5,551 nt of DNA from Flavipsychrobacter stenotrophus (GTDB lineage: Bacteria > Bacteroidota > Bacteroidia > Chitinophagales > Chitinophagaceae): positions 1 through 5,551 of the forward strand of contig CANBTK010000181.1 in the NCBI GenBank assembly GCA_947372365.1, read 5' to 3'. Shown one piece after another: positions 1 through 5,551 of this stretch (position 1 is its first letter; each line of letters opens with the position of its first letter). The notes under the pieces are model-generated. The model ran no database searches. It saw only the letters and a program-made list of their open reading frames with translations, and was not told the DNA's origin. A program made the translations under genes and the position numbers.

Positions 1-820
1 CGTTCACCCTTAGGGCTTTGGCATCGGGCTGCTGCACAAAGGCCATCATGGCCGCAAAGGATGCCCAGCCACAAAAAAGCTCGGCGGAATAGCCCCTGCC
101 TTGCGCAGCCATTGCAAATACCGTGAATTGCAGCGCTACAGGCAGCAGCGCTATAAACGCATACAGGCGGTTGCCAATAAGGCGTTGCAGCCATTGGTAG
201 GCAATAACCATTGTGCCTACATAAGCGAGTAGCGAAATGAACCTGCCTGACTGCACCTGGTCGCCCCACCACCAGCGGAATAATATATTATTCAGGAAGT
301 TGAAATACATGTGGTTATTGGGCAGCATGTAGTAGGCTATTGTCTGGAAGGGGTGCAGCTGTGCGCAATTGACAGCCGAAAATATTTCGTCATAGGCGGG
401 GCGCATGAGTGCCCAGCTGCAAAGCCCTGCAACCAGCGCCAGGGCTATAACTGCTATAACCCATTGCCAGCCTTCGGTTGCAGCGGGCCTGGCCCCGGTG
501 GCTACATGCCGTTTTACTATGGTTTTCCACCGAAACCCAATGTAGGCGGCGATGCTTATGGCCAATACGGCACCCATTGCTGCAACCTTATCGCCTTTAG
601 TTTTAACATCGGGCGTAAAGAATTTAGTGGCCCATGTTTCGCGGTTATAGAAACAGCCATTAAGCGAATAAAACCAATGTTGCAATGTCTCGTAGCCTGT
701 TGTATAGTAAAAGATACTAAAATACGTGATGCCAGACAGGAAGAGCATAGCCAGGCACAAAAACGCTGTAGCCGTAAACCGGCTATAGTATATGCGCAAT
801 ATGGTACGGGCCAGTGGCAT
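1..820 (-). CDS. GT39/PMT_2-like membrane glycosyltransferase, N-terminal part (C-terminus off the window)
   Basis: Reading leftward from the ATG at 820-818, the frame stays open for 273 codons to the window edge, so the C-terminus is missing. An in-frame TAA lies 13 codons upstream and this is the first ATG after it; there is no Shine-Dalgarno. Visible hydrophobic segments are at about residues 16-38, 78-97, 118-139, 194-212 and 219-238, with more after 245. The loop after the third segment carries an Asp-Glu pair (D144/E145), then HPFQT (156-160) and LPNNH (166-170); QGRGY follows at 240-244. An acidic pair in the first catalytic loop followed by a His-containing motif is typical of GT-C enzymes of the GT39/PMT_2 type, which move sugars from polyprenyl phosphates on the periplasmic face of the inner membrane. 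Oddly, two membrane segments and a loop of about 40 residues precede the catalytic loop, one hairpin more than usual. Acceptor and sugar are unknown. Divergent from the gene at 941. I am confident it is a real membrane protein and fairly confident of the GT-C assignment. Confidence 0.82.
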   Translation of the reverse strand, partial: MPLARTILRIYYSRFTATAFLCLAMLFLSGITYFSIFYYTTGYETLQHWFYSLNGCFYNRETWATKFFTPDVKTKGDKVAAMGAVLAISIAAYIGFRWKTIVKRHVATGARPAATEGWQWVIAVIALALVAGLCSWALMRPAYDEIFSAVNCAQLHPFQTIAYYMLPNNHMYFNFLNNILFRWWWGDQVQSGRFISLLAYVGTMVIAYQWLQRLIGNRLYAFIALLPVALQFTVFAMAAQGRGYSAELFCGWASFAAMMAFVQQPDAKALRVN

Positions 821-940
821 GCAGGGGTAGTGTTTTAACGGGTGTAAATTTAGCCTTTATTGCCATACCATTTTTTGCGGCATTATGGTGTTGTGGCACT
901 GGGTAGGGTTGCTGCCATGGTTTATTTACATTTGTAACCA
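821..940. promoter_or_regulatory. Divergent intergenic region between the two glycosyltransferase-like genes
   Basis: These 120 bp separate two divergently read genes and must hold both promoters. On the plus strand there is a perfect TAnnTTTG element at 927-934. For the minus-strand gene the best candidate is the self-complementary TAAATTTA at 845-852, which matches seven of eight positions of TAnnTTTG but has no convincing upstream TTG. There is no Shine-Dalgarno on either side. A short hypothetical reading frame overlapping this region on the minus strand has no support. Confidence 0.5.
927..934 (+). promoter_or_regulatory. Candidate Bacteroidota -7 promoter element (TACATTTG)
   Basis: TACATTTG matches the Bacteroidota sigma-factor -7 consensus TAnnTTTG at every fixed position and reads toward the gene at 941. 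The nearest upstream TTG (909-911) leaves a 15-bp spacer, shorter than the usual 17-23 bp, so the -33 half is weak. If used, transcription would begin at about 939-941, almost on the start codon. Confidence 0.35.
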
Positions 941-2632
941 ATGTTGTATAAAAACCGTGCAATTTCTGGAACCGGGAAAACATGGCCGCCTGCCGTGGTT
1001 TTTTCCGTGCTATGGGTCGCAACATTTGCCCTGTACCTGCCTGCGGCTGACGCTGGCTGGGTTACCGATACGGTTGACTGGCAGCAAAAGGTGCAGGGCA
1101 TGTCGTTTTGGGATTACCTGAACCTCACCCAAACCAGGGTACCCAGCCTTTACCAGTTCACACAATTACTTACCTGGCTGCTTTACCGGGTTTTCGGTTC
1201 CAGCCACCTGGCATGGCACCTGCTCAATATTACACTACAGAGTGCCAATGCAACTTTAGCCTACGCCATTTTTACAACGGTTGCTGCAAGCGTGGGCCTT
1301 AAAAATGGCAAAATGATTGGCATTGCGGCTGTGGTGCTGTTTTGCCTGTGCCCCCATATATCTGAAGTAGTTGTATGGAAAGCCTCGTTCCACTACCTGC
1401 TGGCAACCCTTATGCTGCTGCTCATATTGCGGCTGCTACTGGCTTTCCTTGCCACCCCCCGGCTGAAATATGCCATTGCTGCCGGGTTGTTGTTTGCAGC
1501 ATCAGCCTTTTCGCTGGAGGTTTTTTACCTCACGCCCTGGTTTGTATTTACCATCATCCTCTTTTACAGCCGCCTGCCGCAGGTGGGCCGTGAGGCTATT
1601 AAGCAGGCGTGGCTGGGCTTTTTTCTACCCATGCTGCTCATGTTCAGAGGGCACCTTTTCTTATTGAAGTCTGTTACCGGGTTTTACGCCTCGCACCTGG
1701 GCAGCGATATGCTGCAGCCCTTAACCAGCTATTTGCGCAAGCCGCCTGTTTATGTATTCCATGTGCTGTTCCTGGGGCGGTTTTTCCCACAGGCTTTGCG
1801 CGATGCGGTTTATGGCTGGTGCGTACGCCCTTTGTTCCTTACGTTCTTTTATGGCACTATAGCTGCTACGCTGGTTGCAATTGGCATCCGCTTCAGGCAA
1901 TGGGGCGGGCAGGGCAGGGTAGTGGCGCTGCTTTTTTTGTGGGTGCTGCTCAGTTGGGTTATAGTATGCCCTGTATGGGTAGCGGGTAACCAGGTAGTAA
2001 GCTACGACCGCTATGCCTACCTTATGCTGCCTTTTGTTTACCTGCTGGTTTGCACCCTTGCCGCAGGGCTGGCCCCCCGCAAAGCTGCATTGGCGCTTAT
2101 TGCGGTATATGCGCTGGCTAACCTGCGCTTTACGCTTCGGGAGAATAATTATTGGCACCAAACCAATAAAGTGATGGGCCGGCTCATCAGCACCTTCCCG
2201 GCAATACCCGGCGATAAAACAGTGCTTTTGCTTAACCTGCCCGATAATATGGATGGTGTGCCAATGATAAGCGCAATGCCTGCCGGTGCATTTAAACAAT
2301 TCTACAACGTAAATTCCCCGGTAAAAACCACCTGCACTATTTACGATGTGGCCTCGCACAACGTTAATGATGCGAGCGATGGGGCACAGGCAACCGCCCT
2401 GAACGATAGCATGGTAAGGGTTACGCTTAACCAGTGGGGCACCTGGTGGTGGTACAATTTTAAAGGGGCGGGCAGCTACGAAAATGAAAGCTACAAAATG
2501 AACCTCACCGACCCGGGGCATATGTATGAGCTCACCCTAAAAAACAACCCGGCCAGCTATGTGTTACTGTACTGCACGGGCGGCACCTGGCATACAGTAG
2601 ATATGCACCTAAAAAACAATAGCAGCAATTGA
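941..2632 (+). CDS. TMTC-like GT-C glycosyltransferase, polytopic membrane protein with periplasmic C-terminal domain
   Basis: A complete 563-residue protein. The ATG at 941 is the first start after an in-frame TAA at 935-937; the gene ends in TGA followed directly by TAA. Its motif order resembles the membrane part of TMTC-like GT-C proteins. After TM1 (about 17-35) a loop holds GWVTDTVDW (39-47), whose D43 or D46 is the likely catalytic acid. Next comes FGSSHLAWHLLNITLQSANA (85-104), resembling the family's gyHlvNlllHalNa helix. CPHISEVVVWKASFHYLLAT (137-156) corresponds to HveavawisgrxdlLA, and YDRYAYLMLP (355-364) to eRYlYLps. I count roughly 11-13 membrane segments up to residue 395. Residues 400-563 form a soluble, presumably periplasmic tail with LLNLPDNMDG (430-439) and a Trp cluster (WGTWWWYNF, 499-507), and there are no TPR repeats. 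The predicted role is sugar transfer from a polyprenyl-phosphate donor; the acceptor is unknown. It is divergent from the glycosyltransferase on its left and co-directional with the exported protein on its right. Fold call good, activity inferred. Confidence 0.8.
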   Translation: MLYKNRAISGTGKTWPPAVVFSVLWVATFALYLPAADAGWVTDTVDWQQKVQGMSFWDYLNLTQTRVPSLYQFTQLLTWLLYRVFGSSHLAWHLLNITLQSANATLAYAIFTTVAASVGLKNGKMIGIAAVVLFCLCPHISEVVVWKASFHYLLATLMLLLILRLLLAFLATPRLKYAIAAGLLFAASAFSLEVFYLTPWFVFTIILFYSRLPQVGREAIKQAWLGFFLPMLLMFRGHLFLLKSVTGFYASHLGSDMLQPLTSYLRKPPVYVFHVLFLGRFFPQALRDAVYGWCVRPLFLTFFYGTIAATLVAIGIRFRQWGGQGRVVALLFLWVLLSWVIVCPVWVAGNQVVSYDRYAYLMLPFVYLLVCTLAAGLAPRKAALALIAVYALANLRFTLRENNYWHQTNKVMGRLISTFPAIPGDKTVLLLNLPDNMDGVPMISAMPAGAFKQFYNVNSPVKTTCTIYDVASHNVNDASDGAQATALNDSMVRVTLNQWGTWWWYNFKGAGSYENESYKMNLTDPGHMYELTLKNNPASYVLLYCTGGTWHTVDMHLKNNSSN

Positions 2633-2692
2633 TAAAATTGTAGCATTCCCGCCAACACATTTACTTTCTTGTAATTCGCATGTATTTTATTC

Positions 2693-2704
2693 ATATAATT
2701 ATAT
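2693..2704. repeat. 12-bp perfect palindrome (ATATAATTATAT)
   Basis: The sequence equals its own reverse complement and lies about 10 bp upstream of the candidate -33 box of the next gene, where an operator could sit. In such AT-rich DNA a palindrome of this kind also arises easily by chance. Confidence 0.3.
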
Positions 2705-2714
2705 ATCACAGAAA

Positions 2715-2747
2715 TTGATTATCTTACGGCGCTTTTTATTACATTTT
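2715..2747 (+). promoter_or_regulatory. Candidate Bacteroidota promoter (TTG-N22-TACATTTT)
   Basis: TTG at 2715-2717 and TACATTTT at 2740-2747 are separated by 22 bp, within the 17-23 bp typical of Bacteroidota promoters. The -7 box matches TAnnTTTG except for the final base (T for G). It would start transcription a few bases before the ATG at 2763, giving a very short leader. Confidence 0.35.
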
Positions 2748-2762
2748 TAACTTAGCCAATAT

Positions 2763-2849
2763 ATGCGCGTAACAGCTACATGCCTTTTCAGAAATACAGC
2801 CATTGTATTTTCTGCATTGTTTTTGTTTTTTTCGCTACAGGTTTCAGCC
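2763..2849 (+). other. Signal peptide of the exported protein
   Basis: Residues 1-29 show a short basic n-region (R2, R10), a hydrophobic core at about 13-24 rich in Val, Phe and Leu, and an Ala-X-Ala-like end (VSA) before Q30. This is a standard Sec signal. There is no lipobox Cys after the core, so it is not a lipoprotein. Confidence 0.88.
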
Positions 2850-5551
2850 CAAACGCCAGACCATGGCAGGGAGTCGGGATCTGCAACTGTGAACTTCACT
2901 GCCCTGGCGGCCTATTATGCCAGCCACCCGGATTCGGCAGTGCAAAAACGCGTTGAGAATGACGAAGATGAGGATGAGCGCCCATCGTTGCCCAAAACCA
3001 CCGATACTACAATGGTGAGGATGAGACATGCTTCGTATAGCTCTTACTCGTCGTCTTCTGCAACATCTTTCCTTCCGGCTTCGCCAGCGCCTACCGACAC
3101 TTTCAAGGCCACGCACGATAACAATACATCCATACCGCCAGATACCCATGGCGACGTGGATTCCAACTATTGCATAACCGCTATTAATACTTCGGTGCAT
3201 ATACAAACAAGGGCAGGCGGCCATGTCTCTTCCGTTAGCCTCGATGCCTTCTTTCGCCCGGTAGTTCCCGGCGGCGGCGTTTTTGACCCAAGGGTAATTT
3301 TTGACCCATATGCCAAACGCTGGTACATAATAGCCGATGCCAATGCGGTATCGGATTCCAACATCCTGGTAATTGCTATTTCGCAAACCAGCAACCCAAC
3401 GGGCAGCTGGTACGAATTCAGGGTTATCATGGATGCTGCCGGAACCTCGTGGCTGGATTACCCAACTGTGGGCTACAACAAAAAATGGATAACCGTAGGC
3501 GGCAACAGGTTCCTGAACGCGGGCGGCTATAAAGATGCAAGGGCTATTGTTTTCAATAAAGCTTCTTTGCTGGCTGGCTCAGGCGCGCCATACACTGCAT
3601 TTACTTACACCAACTCCTTCACTATTTCACCTGCTATCACCTATGACTCTTCTATGGGCAATATGTTTGCCGTGGAAAGCTGGGATGGCACGGCAGGGCA
3701 AATGAAGCTGTGGAAAATCTCCGGCAATGTAGGCTCTGAAACCATGACTGCTGTGGGCTTCCCTTCAACTACTGCCAAATGGCAGTTTGAATCAAACTTG
3801 TTCTCCGGCACAGCCGGTGGCGACTTCGCCCCGCAGAGCGGCACCAGCAACAAAATGCAAACCAATGATGACAGGGTGTATGACTGTAAGTACATGAACG
3901 GCACTTTGTGGTTTTCGCACAATGTGTTCCTGCCTTATAGCACGTCGGCCAATGCGCAGCGCTGCTCTGCACAATGGTGGCAGGTAGATACCAATGCCAA
4001 CCCTATACAGATTGGCCTGATTGATGACCCATCTAACGCTAACTTTTATTACTTCCCTGCCATAGCAGTGAACAAGTATAACGATGCACTTATAGGCTTC
4101 TCTACTTCAAGCGCTGCCACCCACGTTAATGTGGGCTATGCATTGCACATGCATACCGACCCGGTTGACTCTATGAGGCCGGTGAATGTTTACAGGCATG
4201 GCGCTGCTACCTACTACAAAACTTATTCGGGCACCAAAAACAGATGGGGCGATTACTCCAACACTTCTGTTGACCCTACTAACCTTACGGATTTCTGGAC
4301 AATACAGGAGGCCGCATCTGATACTACCAACTACTGGGATACCTGGTGGGCACACGTAAAAGTATGCACCCCGCCTGCTGCATTGATTACCCCTGCATCG
4401 GCTACTACTTTCTGCGCAGGAGGCAATGTTATACTTAACGCCAGCACAGGCACCGGCCTTACCTACCAATGGAAAGTGGGCGGCACCGATATAAGCGGCG
4501 CTACCAATGCCAGCTATACCGCCAGCACAGCGGGCAGCTATACTGTAAGGGTTTATTTTTCCAGCTGCGACAGTTTATCGCCCGCAGTTGTGGTCACGGT
4601 TAACAGTGCCCCAACAGCTGGTACCATAACAGGCACAACAACGGCATGCGTAGGTGCGGCCACCACCCTTACCGACGCTACTACGGGCGGCACATGGTCT
4701 ACAACTGCTGCATCGGTTGCATCGGTTAGTACCACTGGTGTTGTAACCGGGGTTTCTGCTGGTAGTGCAACCATATCTTATACTGTTACCAATGCCTGCG
4801 GCACAGCATCTACATCTACAGGCGTTACCATTAACCCATTGCCAACTGTGGCATCTATATCAGGCGCTACCAGCGTATGTGCTGGCGGCACCATTACCCT
4901 TACCGATGCTACTGCCGGCGGCACATGGAGCAGCGGCTCTACAGGCATTGCTACTGTTAGTACCACAGGCGTGGTAACAGGTGTTGCGGCTGGCTCAGCC
5001 ATCATCAGCTACACAGTCACCAACGGCTTTGGCTGCCAGGCAAGGGCAACAGCAACCGTTACCGTAAATACGGGTATTACTGCTACAGTAACGCCGGCCG
5101 GGCCTACAACTTTCTGTACGGGCGGCAGCGTAGTGCTTAACGCTAACACAGGCAGCGGCTACACTTACCAGTGGCAGCTGGGCGCAGCCAATATTACCGG
5201 CGCTACCAACGCTTCTTATACAGCTAATGCCGCGGGCAGCTACAGGGTTATAATAACCGCTGGCGCATGCGCGGCTACATCATCTGCCACCACTGTTACC
5301 ATTAACTCGGTTTATGCGGCTGCAATAGCTGGCGCAACTTCGGTATGCATTGGCGCTACGGCTACCGTTACTGACAGTACTACTGGCGGTACATGGAGCA
5401 GCGCATCTACAGGCATTGCCACCATCAGCACAACAGGCGTTATTACAGGCGTGGCAGCAGGCACTGCTGTTATTAGCTATGCTGTTACCAATGCGTGTGG
5501 CACTGCTACCGTAACCAGGTCAATTACTGTTAACAGCCCAACTACAGTTGC
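2763..5551 (+). CDS. Large exported protein: beta-propeller-like domain followed by Ig-like/BIG2-like modules (C-terminus off the window)
   Basis: The frame is open for 929 codons and leaves the window without a stop. The ATG at 2763 is the first possible start after an in-frame TAA at 2748-2750. Order of parts: signal peptide (1-29, cleaved after VSA); acidic stretch (NDEDEDE, 66-72) and Ser-rich linker (91-103); a domain at about 121-533 with motifs of a family of bacterial exported beta-propeller-like proteins; then five Ig-like modules from residue 540 in the order A-B-B-A-B. Each module has two Cys about 50 residues apart, probably a disulfide. The residues after the last module resemble the start of another B module, so the array continues. 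The expected fate is the cell surface or medium; in Bacteroidota such proteins usually end in a type IX secretion sorting domain, which would lie outside this window. An adhesin, matrix or binding role is plausible. No catalytic residues are recognised. It has its own candidate promoter and reads in the same direction as the gene before it. Confidence 0.9.
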   Translation, partial: MRVTATCLFRNTAIVFSALFLFFSLQVSAQTPDHGRESGSATVNFTALAAYYASHPDSAVQKRVENDEDEDERPSLPKTTDTTMVRMRHASYSSYSSSSATSFLPASPAPTDTFKATHDNNTSIPPDTHGDVDSNYCITAINTSVHIQTRAGGHVSSVSLDAFFRPVVPGGGVFDPRVIFDPYAKRWYIIADANAVSDSNILVIAISQTSNPTGSWYEFRVIMDAAGTSWLDYPTVGYNKKWITVGGNRFLNAGGYKDARAIVFNKASLLAGSGAPYTAFTYTNSFTISPAITYDSSMGNMFAVESWDGTAGQMKLWKISGNVGSETMTAVGFPSTTAKWQFESNLFSGTAGGDFAPQSGTSNKMQTNDDRVYDCKYMNGTLWFSHNVFLPYSTSANAQRCSAQWWQVDTNANPIQIGLIDDPSNANFYYFPAIAVNKYNDALIGFSTSSAATHVNVGYALHMHTDPVDSMRPVNVYRHGAATYYKTYSGTKNRWGDYSNTSVDPTNLTDFWTIQEAASDTTNYWDTWWAHVKVCTPPAALITPASATTFCAGGNVILNASTGTGLTYQWKVGGTDISGATNASYTASTAGSYTVRVYFSSCDSLSPAVVVTVNSAPTAGTITGTTTACVGAATTLTDATTGGTWSTTAASVASVSTTGVVTGVSAGSATISYTVTNACGTASTSTGVTINPLPTVASISGATSVCAGGTITLTDATAGGTWSSGSTGIATVSTTGVVTGVAAGSAIISYTVTNGFGCQARATATVTVNTGITATVTPAGPTTFCTGGSVVLNANTGSGYTYQWQLGAANITGATNASYTANAAGSYRVIITAGACAATSSATTVTINSVYAAAIAGATSVCIGATATVTDSTTGGTWSSASTGIATISTTGVITGVAAGTAVISYAVTNACGTATVTRSITVNSPTTV
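3123..4361 (+). other. Beta-propeller-like domain (about residues 121-533)
   Basis: A Trp/Tyr-rich beta domain with short motifs that I associate with a widespread family of exported bacterial proteins of unknown function. These are NYCITAINTSVHI (135-147), FDPRVIFDPYAKRW (174-187), SQTSNPTGSWYEF (207-219), DYPTVGYNKKWITVGGN (232-248), AIVFNKASLLAG (261-272), FPAIAVNKYNDALIGFS (431-447) and RWGDYSNTSVDPTNLTDFW (494-512). Recurrent strand-turn-strand blocks suggest a propeller or sialidase-like fold. The fold is inferred from pattern only; no active site is evident. Confidence 0.6.
4380..4604 (+). repeat. Module A1, Ig-like (residues 540-614)
   Basis: First of two A-type modules. It has FCAGGNVILNA at 550-560 (C551), the Ig-style core TYQW (567-570), GATNASYTA (579-587), GSYTVRV (591-597), the second Cys at 602 and a VTVN end. 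This matches the Ig-like domains common in long Bacteroidota surface proteins (CHU_C-associated type). Confidence 0.8.
4605..4835 (+). repeat. Module B1, BIG2-like (residues 615-691)
   Basis: First B-type module: C629, TLTDATTGGTWS (635-646), STTGVVTGVSAGSATISYTV (656-675), TNACGTA (676-682, C679) and a VTIN end. The GVVTGVSAGSATI core is the hallmark of bacterial Ig-like group 2 domains. Confidence 0.82.
4836..5069 (+). repeat. Module B2, BIG2-like (residues 692-769)
   Basis: Second B-type module: GATSVCAGG (701-709, C706), TLTDATAGGTWSS (712-724), STGIATVSTTGVVTGVAAGS (726-745), NGFGCQA (754-760, C758) and a VTVN end. Its second Cys is displaced by two residues compared with B1 and B3. Confidence 0.82.
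5070..5306 (+). repeat. Module A2, Ig-like (residues 770-848)
   Basis: Second A-type module, lined up with A1 at an exact 702-nt offset: FCTGGSVVLNA (784-794, C785), TYQW (801-804), GATNASYTA (813-821), GSYRV (825-829), C836 and a VTIN end. GATNASYTA is identical at protein level in A1 and A2, and the 12-mer CGGCGCTACCAA is shared at 4496 and 5198. Confidence 0.8.
5307..5534 (+). repeat. Module B3, BIG2-like (residues 849-924)
   Basis: Third B-type module: GATSVCIGA (857-865, C862), TGGTWSSASTGIATISTTG (874-892), GVAAG (896-900), TNACGTA (909-915, C912) and an ITVN end. It shares features with both B1 and B2. The following residues SPTTV (925-929) resemble the linkers that open B1 and B2, so a further B module probably begins at 5535. 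Confidence 0.8.

Larger units (their letters stand above)
2633..2762. other. AT-rich intergenic region with candidate promoter and palindrome
   Basis: This 130-bp gap is clearly more AT-rich than the genes on either side. It contains a second stop (TAA, 2633-2635) for the upstream gene, a perfect 12-bp AT palindrome at 2693-2704 and a candidate promoter at 2715-2747. No GC-rich hairpin with a T-run was found, so I cannot place an intrinsic terminator. Read-through from the upstream gene cannot be excluded. Confidence 0.6.

Noticed and set aside
311..838. 175-codon plus-strand reading frame
   Set aside because: It is antisense to the glycosyltransferase read leftward from 820, which has clear membrane segments and motifs; this frame is rich in Cys, Gly and Pro without any domain pattern.
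783..1025. 80-codon minus-strand reading frame across the divergent intergenic region
   Set aside because: It overlaps the starts of both flanking genes in other frames and has no recognisable features.
1721..2521. 266-codon minus-strand reading frame
   Set aside because: It is wholly antisense to the membrane protein at 941-2632; the composition (many Arg, Gln, Tyr) looks like a shadow and it has no motif or start signal.
2626..2640. CAATT-GATAA-AATTG inverted repeat at the end of the 563-residue gene as a terminator
   Set aside because: A 5-bp AT-rich stem without a T-run is too weak for an intrinsic terminator.
2844..3386. 180-codon minus-strand reading frame
   Set aside because: Antisense to the propeller-like domain of the exported protein, with no domain signature.
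4553..5005. Two minus-strand reading frames of 73 and 75 codons that resemble each other
   Set aside because: Their similarity only mirrors the tandem B modules on the opposite strand.
4380..5534. Regular repeats as a possible CRISPR array or non-coding tandem repeat
   Set aside because: The units are about 234 nt long, diverged, in one open frame and encode Ig-like domains; there are no short identical repeats with spacers.
1..5551. tRNA, rRNA, riboswitch or insertion sequence
   Set aside because: The two intergenic gaps are only 120 and 130 bp and show no cloverleaf, terminal inverted repeats or conserved RNA elements.

Overview
This 5.55-kb window looks like chromosomal DNA of a member of the Bacteroidota, probably Chitinophagaceae-like. 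The evidence is the absence of Shine-Dalgarno sequences before all three starts, a TAnnTTTG-type promoter element, and a large secreted protein built of Ig-like/BIG2-like modules of the kind common in gliding or type IX-secreting Bacteroidota. The phylum call is fairly firm; the family call is a guess. Coding density is high: three genes and two short intergenic gaps of 120 and 130 bp. No RNA gene, mobile element or CRISPR array was seen.

Layout. Bases 1-820 (minus strand) hold the N-terminal 273 codons of a polytopic membrane protein with GT39/PMT_2-type glycosyltransferase signatures; it runs off the left edge. After a 120-bp divergent intergenic region comes a complete 563-residue membrane protein (941-2632, plus). 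It has the layout of a TMTC-like GT-C glycosyltransferase with a periplasmic C-terminal domain. After a 130-bp AT-rich gap, a large exported protein starts at 2763 (plus) and stays open to the right edge (929 codons seen). It has a signal peptide, a low-complexity linker, a domain of about 410 residues that is probably a beta-propeller, and then regular Ig-like modules of about 78 residues in the order A-B-B-A-B, probably continuing with another B.

Working together. The two GT-C proteins would both use polyprenyl-phosphate-linked sugars on the periplasmic side of the inner membrane, but nothing here identifies their acceptor. The exported protein carries several D-(S/T)-hydrophobic/T triplets, the Bacteroidota O-glycosylation sequon. 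A link between the enzymes and this neighbour is therefore possible, though unproven. The most distinctive feature is the higher-order A-B-B module cassette (702 nt), with a cysteine pair about 50 residues apart in every module and a last B module that looks like a mosaic of the first two.
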